Below, in pieces: positions 1 to 5,145 of a stretch of DNA of 5,323 bases. The stretch comes from Fidelibacterota bacterium (GTDB lineage Bacteria; Marinisomatota; SORT01). The translations under genes were made by a program, and so were the position numbers. The stretch spans positions 1-5,323 of the forward strand of contig JADFMS010000074.1 in NCBI GenBank assembly GCA_022563775.1, read 5' to 3'. The notes beneath the pieces are model-generated. The model was not told where the DNA came from, did not search any database, and saw nothing but the letters and a program-made list of their open reading frames with translations. Within the stretch, counting starts at the first letter, position 1. Every line of letters begins with the position of its first letter.

Positions 1-22
1 TGCGAAATTGTGTGTCATAACC
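1..22. repeat. Half of a hairpin-family repeat at the window edge
   Basis: TGCGAAATTGT and the following GTGTCATAACC match loop and right arm of the hairpin at 4335-4356 at 18 of 22 bases, with the core CGAAATTGTGTG unchanged. The left arm would lie outside the window. It sits 17-38 bases downstream of the copy 1 stop, where a transcript-end hairpin would be expected. Confidence 0.5.
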
Positions 23-38
23 TACCGGAAGTACTACC

Positions 39-1559
39 TTATGTTAGGAGTAACAGCTTGCGAGTTTGCACGAAATCACCTACCTGAAGTCTGTAGAAAT
101 AAGCTCCTGATGCGACGTTAGCAGCGTTCCATGTGATTTGATGATATCCAGCCGGCTGTTCATTTTCAACAAAACGTAAAACTTCCTGTCCACGTAAATT
201 GTATATCGTTAAGAGTACTTCACTAGGCGCTTGAAGCTGGTATTGTATGGTAGTTATAGCATTAAAAGGATTGGGATAGTTTTGAGATAATAAGAATATT
301 TTTGGCGCATAAACCACTTCTTCTCCACCTATAGAAGTCAATTCATCAAAGGAAAACCGGATCGAGCTGTTGTTTTCATTCAAAACAAAAGTTTCAGCGA
401 ATAGTAAGGGTGACTCCGACAGCGCAAAGTCGTCATCTAACAAAAAAACCTTAGAAAGTTCCTCAAAGGTAATGGAAAAGGAACCGGAAGCGGAACCCAT
501 TATTTGCAAACTATCAAGATCATTCAGGATAGTTCCTTCCCAAAGCTCTATGGTAGACCGGCGCCATCCTCCGGCATTTACTACTCCTATGGACGAGAGA
601 CCATGGTCGGAATAATACCAAAACGGATCATTTTTCAGCTTGGCTGCAAAAGTCAATCTTAAGCCGTTTCCAACCATTTGAGTATTGAATTCAAGGTAAA
701 GATAATTCCGGGCATCGCTTACAGCCGAACTGAAAGGGTCAGCCGGAATTTCATATTTACCCTCGGCGATCATTTCCAAAGCCATGATTTCATAAGTCCA
801 TGGATCTTCATCCATAAGGATTTCCCGTGAGTGTATTTCATGTTTACTCCTTTCGGGAGAAAGAAAAAACTTATAATTTGACACCCCTTCATCACTCACC
901 ATATTATTTATGGTAACCGTTTTCAAAATCGGGTGATCATTAATCCTATTACCTTGAAAAAACGTAGTAGAATGCCCTGGACCCTGAAAATATTCCTCAA
1001 GAACGTTTCCTTCGGGAGAGACTTTCACTCTATAAAACCATTCAATATCTGTTGTGCGACCCCACCGGGACATCAAACTAACGCTATTAGTACCCCCATC
1101 TTCGTTGCTCCAAATCATGCTGTATTCGATCCACTTGTTTGATCCTACGGTGTCAACTTCATGCCACATCAATAAAGGTGTATCAGTGTGTGCACTCTCA
1201 TCATCACCGATAAGGTCTCTTCCGTATAAGACAGGAGAGAATCGAAAGACATCATAGTCCGGGCTATTGAAAGCGACAGGAACAAGAGAGAGCTCATCCA
1301 CAAATACAACTTGAGCTCCGGAAGGTGATTTATCTCCATTAAAATAAATCTCTATAGAATGGCTTCCACTCTCTATTCTCCCTAACGATACCTTATATAC
1401 GAAAAGCTCATTACCTTTAAACAGAACGATATCCTGATTTTGAGGGTTAGCTGTACTATCAATATAGATCGTCAGTACCGCGCTTTCTGAACCGGGGATA
1501 GACCAGTTGGTCTCAGAGGAGACCCGCAGATGGAGAAGGAATTCTCTTGATTTTTGCAA
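39..1559 (-). CDS. C-terminal fragment of copy 1: beta-rich region, unrecognised module and sorting-type tail
   Basis: The 506-codon frame can only begin at a TTG (1559-1557) with no ribosome-binding site before it, so independent translation is doubtful. It corresponds to residues from about 147 onward of the intact paralogue: the beta-rich segment, the IEYSMIWSNEDGGT / SRWGRTTDIEW module, and the NYPNPFNAITTIQY ... ASGAYFYRLQVGDF tail ending KLLLLT at a TAA (41-39). Where copy 2 has LEFNTQKAVHAI, this copy reads MVGNGL, a short divergent patch flanked by nearly identical DNA. Without a signal peptide the fragment would stay in the cytoplasm. Confidence 0.7.
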   Translation of the reverse strand: MQKSREFLLHLRVSSETNWSIPGSESAVLTIYIDSTANPQNQDIVLFKGNELFVYKVSLGRIESGSHSIEIYFNGDKSPSGAQVVFVDELSLVPVAFNSPDYDVFRFSPVLYGRDLIGDDESAHTDTPLLMWHEVDTVGSNKWIEYSMIWSNEDGGTNSVSLMSRWGRTTDIEWFYRVKVSPEGNVLEEYFQGPGHSTTFFQGNRINDHPILKTVTINNMVSDEGVSNYKFFLSPERSKHEIHSREILMDEDPWTYEIMALEMIAEGKYEIPADPFSSAVSDARNYLYLEFNTQMVGNGLRLTFAAKLKNDPFWYYSDHGLSSIGVVNAGGWRRSTIELWEGTILNDLDSLQIMGSASGSFSITFEELSKVFLLDDDFALSESPLLFAETFVLNENNSSIRFSFDELTSIGGEEVVYAPKIFLLSQNYPNPFNAITTIQYQLQAPSEVLLTIYNLRGQEVLRFVENEQPAGYHQITWNAANVASGAYFYRLQVGDFVQTRKLLLLT

Positions 1560-1943
1560 GTTATAAGGATATAGGCATCGAAGATTCGTTTCTGCCCAAT
1601 TCGACGTTCAGGTCAATTGGAGTCCAGCCGGTCAAATCTACCTCCAATGTTGTATCAGATGGAACATTTATAAGAATACTCATAGTTCCGTCAGCTACGC
1701 CTTGCTCTTGTGGAGAGAAAGTAACAACTACAATTTGACTATCGTTTGGAACTATGGAAAACGAGGTCTCTGAAACCTGGAAAAAAGAGTGGGACAAATT
1801 GATATCATTTACAACAATAGTTGTATCTCCCTGGTTTTTTATGACAAGGGGTCGTGATACGGTTTGCCCAACTGTTACCTCATCGAAATTCAAGAATTCG
1901 GGAAATACGGAAACCTGGGCGAAGGCAGTGTGGTTCACTGTCA
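73..1943 (-). repeat. Long direct repeat, unit 1 (paralogue core)
   Basis: Same orientation as 2238-4125. It includes a perfect 200-base identical block (682-881 equals 2865-3064) and another of close to 100 bases (about 570-660). Differences elsewhere are scattered single bases plus one divergent patch at about 661-681. Homologous recombination between the units could delete or amplify a segment of about 2.2 kb. Confidence 0.93.
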
Positions 1944-1992
1944 GCACCACCGCACAAATCGTCAGGGTTAGGAGTAATGTTCGTTTAAGCAT
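1561..1992 (-). CDS. N-terminal fragment of copy 1: signal peptide plus ASH-like Ig domain
   Basis: The 143-aa frame begins MLKRTLLLTL with a signal peptide of about 25 residues (cleavage HTAFA|Q) and continues through the ASH/HYDIN-like domain (FLNFDEVTVGQ, RPLVIKNQGD, VTFSPQEQG) to the GW that ends it. It then stops shortly after ELGRNESS at the TAA 1563-1561 created by the frameshift. If translated it would give a small exported Ig-like domain without the sorting tail, so it could not be anchored the way the full protein presumably is. Near the start the protein matches copy 2 (AVVLTV.HTAFA) although most codons differ, marking the edge of the near-identical DNA. Confidence 0.75.
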   Translation of the reverse strand: MLKRTLLLTLTICAVVLTVNHTAFAQVSVFPEFLNFDEVTVGQTVSRPLVIKNQGDTTIVVNDINLSHSFFQVSETSFSIVPNDSQIVVVTFSPQEQGVADGTMSILINVPSDTTLEVDLTGWTPIDLNVELGRNESSMPISL

Positions 1993-1998
1993 AGTGTT

Positions 1999-2004
1999 CT
2001 CCTT
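1999..2004 (-). promoter_or_regulatory. Strong Shine-Dalgarno AAGGAG for the copy 1 N-terminal frame
   Basis: AAGGAG (2004-1999) lies exactly six bases before the ATG at 1992-1990, an ideal ribosome-binding site. It fixes the start of copy 1 and shows that translation can initiate on this gene even though the reading frame breaks at about codon 143. Confidence 0.8.
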
Positions 2005-2012
2005 ATGTGGCA

Positions 2013-2030
2013 GTCAGGACTTGTCCTGAC
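2013..2030. repeat. Perfect 8-bp palindrome GTCAGGAC-TT-GTCCTGAC
   Basis: Two exact 8-base arms are separated by only TT. It sits about 20 bases upstream of the copy 1 start codon and 8 bases upstream of its Shine-Dalgarno. That makes it either a dyad operator or an mRNA leader hairpin near, but not covering, the ribosome site. Confidence 0.6.
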
Positions 2031-2052
2031 GCTGTAAAGGCACGGTCTTGTG

Positions 2053-2095
2053 GTCAGGATATCGCCGCCGTTGGCGGGAATTGTGAAATCCTGAC
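2053..2095. repeat. Nested inverted repeat GTCAGGAT ... ATCCTGAC with inner GC hairpin
   Basis: The outer arms GTCAGGAT (2053-2060) and ATCCTGAC (2088-2095) are exact reverse complements. Between them CCGCC (2065-2069) pairs with GGCGG (2073-2077) across GTT. The outer arm word is the same GTCAGGA word that builds the hairpin at 2013-2030, so the two structures can exchange partners. It lies in the leader of copy 1. Confidence 0.6.
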
Positions 2096-2106
2096 TCGCA
2101 CCGTAT

Positions 2107-2125
2107 TCCTCCCCTCAAGGGAGGA
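2107..2125. repeat. Hairpin TCCTCCC / GGGAGGA followed by GTTTT on the plus strand
   Basis: A perfect 7-bp GC-rich stem (2107-2113 with 2119-2125) closes a CTCAA loop. On the plus strand GTTTT follows, giving a weak intrinsic-terminator shape, but no plus-strand gene ends here. On the minus strand, where the genes read, no T-tract follows. It is best regarded as part of the palindrome cluster. Confidence 0.45.
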
Positions 2126-2147
2126 GTTTTACACACCCCGTCTTCTC

Positions 2148-2161
2148 GACACTAACGTGTC
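2148..2161. repeat. Small hairpin GACAC-TAAC-GTGTC
   Basis: Five perfect base pairs close a 4-base loop. This would be weak alone; it is listed because it is one of five consecutive palindromes filling the 211-bp spacer. Confidence 0.3.
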
Positions 2162-2204
2162 ATGAATCCACCCCTCTTGATAGAGGGGAATAATTGGATT
2201 TCAT
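2162..2204. repeat. Palindromic element at the 3' end of copy 2
   Basis: CCCCTCT (2171-2177) and AGAGGGG (2182-2188) form a perfect 7-bp stem with a TGAT loop. Outside it ATGAATCCA (2162-2170) pairs with TGGATTTCAT (2195-2204) if one T bulges. The outer arm touches the TGA stop codon of copy 2 (2206-2204). Transcribed from the minus strand it would form a hairpin right after the stop. No T-run follows, so it is a 3'-end stabilising or Rho-type candidate rather than a textbook intrinsic terminator. Confidence 0.55.
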
Positions 2205-4177
2205 CATTTCAACAACAACATCTTCCTCGTCTGGACAAAATCACCCACCTGAAGCCTGTAGAAATAAACTCCTGATGCGACGTTAGCAGCGTTCCATGTG
2301 ATTTGATGATATCCAGCCAGCTGTTCATTTTCAACAAAACGTAAAACTTCCTGTCCACGTAAATTGTATATCGTTAAGAGTACTTCACCAGGCGCTTGAA
2401 GTTGGTATTGTATGGTAGTTATAGCATTAAAAGGATTGGGATAGTTTTGAGATAATAAGAATAATTGTGGTGCATAAACCACTTCTTCTCCACCTACAGA
2501 AGTCAATTCATCAAAGGAAAACCGGATCGAACTGTTGCTTTCATTCAAAACAAAAGTTTCAGCGAATAGTAAGGGTGACTCCGACAGCGCAAAGTCGTCA
2601 TCTAACAAAAAAACTTTAGAAAGTTCCTCAAAGGTAATGGAAAAGGAACCGGAAGCGGAACCAATTATTTGCAAGCTATCAAGATCACTAAGTATAGTTC
2701 CTTCCCAAAGCTCTATGGTAGACCGACGCCAACCTCCGGCATTTACTACTCCTATGGACGAGAGACCATGGTCGGAATAATACCAAAACGGATCATTTTT
2801 CAGCTTGGCTGCAAAAGTCAATCTTATGGCGTGGACAGCCTTTTGTGTATTGAATTCAAGTTGTGTATTGAATTCAAGGTAAAGATAATTCCGGGCATCG
2901 CTTACAGCCGAACTGAAAGGGTCAGCCGGAATTTCATATTTACCCTCGGCGATCATTTCCAAAGCCATGATTTCATAAGTCCATGGATCTTCATCCATAA
3001 GGATTTCCCGTGAGTGTATTTCATGTTTACTCCTTTCGGGAGAAAGAAAAAACTTATAATTTGATACACCTACATCGCTCAGATTATTATTTAGGGTAAC
3101 CGTTTTCAAAATCGGGTGATCATTAATCTTATTACCTTGAAAAATCGAATTAGAATGCCCTGGACCCTGAAAACGTTCCTCAAGAACGTTTCCTCCGGGA
3201 GAGATTTTCACTCTATATATCCATTCAATATCTGTTGTGCGGCCCCACCGGGACATCAAATCAATGCTATTAGTACCCCCATCTTCGTTGCTCCAAATCA
3301 TCTGGTATTCGATCCACTTGTCTGATCCCACACTGTCGACTTCATGCCACATCAATAAAGGTGTATCGGTGCGTACACTCTCATCATCACTGACAAGATC
3401 TCTACCGTATAAGACAGGAGAGAATCGAAAGACATCATAGTCCGGGCTATTGAGAGCTATAGGAATAAGAGAGAGCTCATCCAGGAAAACAAATTGAGCG
3501 CCGGCGGATGATTTATCTCCATTGAATAAAATCTCTACGGAATGGCTTCCACTCTCTATTCTCCCTAATGATACCTTATATACGAAAAGGTCGTTACCTT
3601 TAAACAGTACGATGTCCTGATTTTGAGGGCTAGCTGTACTATCGATATAGATCGTCAGTACGGCACTTTCTGAGTCGGGTATCGACCAGTTGGTCTCAGA
3701 GGAGACCCGCAGATGGAGAAGGAATTCCCTGGAATTCTGCAAGTTAAAGGATATAGGCGCCGAAGATTCGTTTCTGCCCAATTCGACGTTCAGGTCAATT
3801 GGAGTCCAGCCGATCAATTCTACCTCTAATGTTGTCTCAGATGAATCATTTATAAAAATACTCATAGTTCCGTCAGCTGCACCTTGCTCTTGTGGAGAAA
3901 AAGTAACAACTACAATTTGACTATCGTTCGGATCTATGGAAAACGAGGTATCTGAAACCTGGAAATAAGAATGTGACAAATTGATATCATTTACAACAAT
4001 AGTTGTATCTCCCTGATTTTTTATGACAAGGGGTCGTGATACGGTTTGCCCAACGGTTACCTCATCGAAATTCAAGAATTCGGGCATTACAGAAACCTGG
4101 GCGAAGGCAGTGTGGCTCACTGTCAATACAACTGCTAAACATAGCAGAAGGATCTTGGTTCTTATTATTTTTTCCAT
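2204..4177 (-). CDS. Secreted ASH/HYDIN-like Ig-domain protein with C-terminal sorting-type tail (intact copy 2)
   Basis: This 657-aa protein (from ATG 4177; the frame is open to a GTG at 4204) has five parts. Residues 1-26 are a signal peptide: basic start, hydrophobic core, HTAFA|Q cleavage site. Residues 27-124 resemble an ASH/SPD-2/HYDIN Ig-like domain (choice-of-anchor-D type): FPEF/MPEFLNFDEVTVGQ, RPLVIKNQGD, then VTFSPQEQG. Residues 125-240 are beta-rich, ending in GSHSVEILF and FLDELSLIPI, and resemble a jelly-roll. Residues 245-570 form a module I do not recognise, with EYQMIWSNEDGGT, LMSRWGRTTDIEW and a DHPILKTVT stretch. Residues 576-657 are the sorting-type / FlgD-like Ig tail: SQNYPNPFNAITTIQY, IYNLRGQEV, GYHQITWNAANVASG. 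In T9SS organisms this tail targets cargo across the outer membrane, but no secretion genes are present here. An extra EFNTQL repeat is unique to this copy. Function is unknown; surface or extracellular location is inferred. Confidence 0.88.
   Translation of the reverse strand: MEKIIRTKILLLCLAVVLTVSHTAFAQVSVMPEFLNFDEVTVGQTVSRPLVIKNQGDTTIVVNDINLSHSYFQVSDTSFSIDPNDSQIVVVTFSPQEQGAADGTMSIFINDSSETTLEVELIGWTPIDLNVELGRNESSAPISFNLQNSREFLLHLRVSSETNWSIPDSESAVLTIYIDSTASPQNQDIVLFKGNDLFVYKVSLGRIESGSHSVEILFNGDKSSAGAQFVFLDELSLIPIALNSPDYDVFRFSPVLYGRDLVSDDESVRTDTPLLMWHEVDSVGSDKWIEYQMIWSNEDGGTNSIDLMSRWGRTTDIEWIYRVKISPGGNVLEERFQGPGHSNSIFQGNKINDHPILKTVTLNNNLSDVGVSNYKFFLSPERSKHEIHSREILMDEDPWTYEIMALEMIAEGKYEIPADPFSSAVSDARNYLYLEFNTQLEFNTQKAVHAIRLTFAAKLKNDPFWYYSDHGLSSIGVVNAGGWRRSTIELWEGTILSDLDSLQIIGSASGSFSITFEELSKVFLLDDDFALSESPLLFAETFVLNESNSSIRFSFDELTSVGGEEVVYAPQLFLLSQNYPNPFNAITTIQYQLQAPGEVLLTIYNLRGQEVLRFVENEQLAGYHQITWNAANVASGVYFYRLQVGDFVQTRKMLLLK
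2238..4125 (-). repeat. Long direct repeat, unit 2 (paralogue core)
   Basis: This span matches 73-1943 almost base for base. The offset between the copies is 2165 at the left, 2183 after the 18-bp duplication in this unit, and 2182 after the extra base in unit 1. Matching DNA begins at AAATCACC and ends at CACTGTCA, both inside the coding regions. It therefore covers the genes without their own upstream or downstream flanks. Confidence 0.93.
2843..2878. repeat. Perfect 18-bp tandem duplication inside copy 2
   Basis: The 18-mer TTGTGTATTGAATTCAAG occurs twice back to back (2843-2860 and 2861-2878). Eighteen bases is six codons, so the frame is kept and the protein gains a second EFNTQL. The corresponding place in copy 1 (about 678-695) has a single unit. 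This is the expected product of replication slippage and accounts for all but one base of the length difference between the two copies. Confidence 0.95.
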
Positions 4178-4180
4178 TTC

Positions 4181-4186
4181 ATCACC
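4181..4186 (-). promoter_or_regulatory. Shine-Dalgarno GGTGAT supporting the start at 4177
   Basis: GGTGAT lies 3 bases before the ATG at 4177 and matches the 3' half of the AAGGAGGTGAT anti-16S consensus at a workable distance. A competing ATG at 4195 has AAGGTG (4207-4202) six bases upstream, so ribosome binding alone does not settle the start. The 4177 start gives a basic signal-peptide n-region equivalent to that of the paralogue, whereas starting at 4195 would prepend an acidic GDGDE stretch. Confidence 0.5.
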
Positions 4187-4264
4187 ATCCCCCATTTTGC
4201 ACACCTTTTATGTTACAAATTAAGCCTGAAGATTTCACTAAAAATGTGTATCATAAACCTTCGT

Positions 4265-4294
4265 TTTCGGGACATTCCCATAAACGTCCCAAAA
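4265..4294. repeat. Imperfect hairpin upstream of the intact secreted-protein gene
   Basis: GGGAC (4269-4273) pairs with GTCCC (4286-4290). After one C/A mismatch the stem continues with TTT (4265-4267) against AAA (4292-4294), around a 12-base loop. It sits about 90 bases before the start codon at 4177, next to two TTGGGAC direct repeats on the minus strand. It may be in the mRNA leader or act as an operator. The stem is short, so moderate weight only. Confidence 0.35.
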
Positions 4295-4323
4295 TCAAAG
4301 TCCCAAGATTATTGCATTTAACG

Positions 4324-4356
4324 AGTTTTGGCACTACGAAATTGTGTGCCAAAACT
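4324..4356. repeat. Perfect 11-bp stem hairpin with 11-base loop; relative of the repeat at the left window edge
   Basis: AGTTTTGGCAC (4324-4334) is the exact reverse complement of GTGCCAAAACT (4346-4356), with loop TACGAAATTGT (4335-4345). The pairing continues with AACG (4320-4323) against CGTT (4359-4362) if two bases (4357-4358) bulge out. The loop and right arm match positions 1-22 of the window at 18 of 22 bases, so this is one member of a dispersed hairpin family rather than a unique structure. No T-tract follows. Confidence 0.65.
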
Positions 4357-4383
4357 AACGTTTACGGTACTGTCCTATTTCAG

Positions 4384-4428
4384 GAGCACTGTCTTGCGGG
4401 TTCGTATAAATATTATACGACAGTGCTC
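4384..4428. repeat. Nested inverted repeat (10-bp outer arms, 7-bp inner arms)
   Basis: GAGCACTGTC (4384-4393) is the exact reverse complement of GACAGTGCTC (4419-4428). Inside, CGTATAA (4403-4409) pairs with TTATACG (4413-4419) across a 3-base ATA loop, leaving a GC-richer bulge (about 4393-4402) on one side. The two stems can stack because the inner right arm abuts the outer right arm. The element lies about 75 bp downstream of the reductase stop codon. No poly-T follows on either strand, so it is a poor intrinsic terminator. It could be an RNA-end or processing hairpin, a dimeric-protein site, or a small palindromic mobile repeat. Confidence 0.65.
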
Positions 4429-4504
4429 TCGGAATATTTATAAAGAATTTTTAATGTCAAAATATCTGTTAAGCGGAATCATATACTGCTTCATTAATTA
4501 TATT

Positions 4505-5140
4505 CTATTCCCCTTCTTTACTTCTGCGTTCTCCGCCCGGATTGACGGGGGCTACTTGCCAGGCGTTTAAGAATTCTTCCGACTTTCCAATTTTATGTAG
4601 ATATGCGAATCGAGTTACTTTCTCACCTAATTGTTTTACTCTTTGTTCTAACACTCTGTTTTTCAGATTACCCTCTTTGTCAAACTCCTCAAAAGCCGAC
4701 GCAATAGAAACTTGAAAGGGAACGACCCACGCTCGTAGAGTACGCCCGACGGTCTGCAGGCTATTTAAGGAGTTTGCGGCTCCCATCGAACCACCCGCTA
4801 CGCCCAATAATCCGATCATCTTCCCTTGAAACTCATCGAAACCCATAAGGTCTAACGCATTTTTCAGTACGCCGCTATAACCGCCATGATATTCCGGTGT
4901 CCCCAATATAATGCCATCGGATTTTTGAACTTCATCCCTAAGTCTGAAAACATCTTCCGGGAAAGTCTTTTCATCTCTCCTTCCATCCATTAGGGGTAAA
5001 TCGTATTTGCGTAGATCAATAAGATTTATCTTTGCCCCGGCATCTTTGGCGCCCATAAGCGCAATGTTCAACGCCATACGCGTATAGCTGCCTTCTCTCA
5101 GACTTCCACAAATCCCTGTTATAATAATTTTATCATTCAT
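4505..5140 (-). CDS. NAD(P)H-dependent FMN reductase (flavodoxin-like fold)
   Basis: The 211-aa product matches the NADPH-dependent FMN reductase family (Pfam FMN_red, with SsuE/ArsH/azoreductase-like members): soluble cytoplasmic flavoproteins that use NAD(P)H to reduce FMN, quinones or other small acceptors. An N-terminal beta strand (KIIITGICGS, residues 4-13) leads into the phosphate-binding loop GSLREGSYTR (12-21). The family signature TPEYHGGYSGVLKNALD lies at 81-97, the flavin-contacting loop with the conserved LKNALD helix. A second glycine-rich loop GVAGGSMGA (113-121) and the RTLRAWVVP strand (133-141) complete the fold. The tail after about residue 182 is charged, lacks recognisable motifs and makes the protein slightly longer than the usual 180-200 aa. 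The ATG at 5140 is chosen because it immediately precedes the first beta strand; no Shine-Dalgarno is visible. The physiological acceptor cannot be deduced from the sequence. Confidence 0.9.
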   Translation of the reverse strand: MNDKIIITGICGSLREGSYTRMALNIALMGAKDAGAKINLIDLRKYDLPLMDGRRDEKTFPEDVFRLRDEVQKSDGIILGTPEYHGGYSGVLKNALDLMGFDEFQGKMIGLLGVAGGSMGAANSLNSLQTVGRTLRAWVVPFQVSIASAFEEFDKEGNLKNRVLEQRVKQLGEKVTRFAYLHKIGKSEEFLNAWQVAPVNPGGERRSKEGE

Positions 5141-5145
5141 ATTGT

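Larger units (their letters stand above)
39..1992 (-). pseudogene. Frameshifted tandem paralogue of the secreted protein (copy 1, whole locus)
   Basis: Compared with the intact copy at 2204-4177, one extra base is present: TTATAAGG at 1561-1568 against TTAAAGG. The additional T at 1564 turns Ser-Phe-Asn-Leu into Ser-Leu-stop. Deleting it restores one 650-aa frame with exactly the architecture of copy 2, minus the EFNTQL duplication. Everything downstream of the break stays open for 506 codons, so the lesion is recent, or an assembly or read error, or one allele in a mixed population. The gene has its own strong ribosome-binding site and signal peptide and lies 211 bp after copy 2 on the same strand, so it may be co-transcribed with it. 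Confidence 0.85.
4205..4504. other. 300-bp gene-free leader between reductase and secreted-protein gene, rich in inverted repeats
   Basis: No convincing gene lies here. The stretch is AT-rich and holds three separate inverted repeats, listed individually (4265-4294, 4324-4356, 4384-4428). None is followed by a T-tract on the minus strand, so none looks like a standard intrinsic terminator for the upstream reductase gene. A TATGAT hexamer on the minus strand (4255-4250) resembles a -10 element for the gene starting at 4177, but I find no good -35 at 16-18 bases. On the minus strand TTGGGAC occurs twice 14 bases apart (around 4307-4286), immediately before the 4265-4294 hairpin, which could be an operator-like arrangement. 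The hexamer ACTGTC occurs at 4369 and 4388 and inverted at 4419. Confidence 0.6.

Noticed and set aside
370..615. Plus-strand open frames repeated in both paralogues (370-615 and 2535-2780, 933-1142 and 3116-3325, and others)
   Set aside because: They lie antisense inside the two large genes and recur only because the genes are duplicated. They have no ribosome-binding sites or recognisable domains.
1555..1569. Programmed ribosomal frameshift joining the two halves of copy 1
   Set aside because: Reaching the second frame needs a +1 shift at TTA-TAA-C, where the Leu tRNA would have to re-pair on TAT. There is no slippery run, no internal Shine-Dalgarno stimulator, and the intact copy lacks the extra base.
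2107..2130. Intrinsic terminator on the plus strand (stem plus GTTTT)
   Set aside because: No plus-strand gene ends here and the T-run is only four bases, so it is more simply part of the palindrome cluster.
2013..2188. CRISPR array from repeated short palindromes
   Set aside because: Arms differ from one hairpin to the next, spacing is irregular, and there is no constant repeat with unique spacers.
4316..4366. Integron attC recombination site at the 4324-4356 hairpin
   Set aside because: ATTTAAC at 4316 fits RYYYAAC, and the two-base bulge is suggestive, but the partner GTTTACG does not fit GTTRRRY. The flanking genes are far larger than typical cassettes, and no integrase is visible.
4036..4443. 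Plus-strand 135-codon open frame across the secreted-protein start and its leader
   Set aside because: It is composed of antisense coding DNA plus the repeat-rich leader, with no domain, no start signal and low-complexity composition.
4454..4570. Small plus-strand hydrophobic peptide of 38 aa (MSKYLLSGIIYCFINYILF...)
   Set aside because: It could resemble a one-helix membrane peptide, but it has no Shine-Dalgarno, overlaps the 3' end of the reductase gene in antisense, and AT-rich DNA readily encodes hydrophobic runs.
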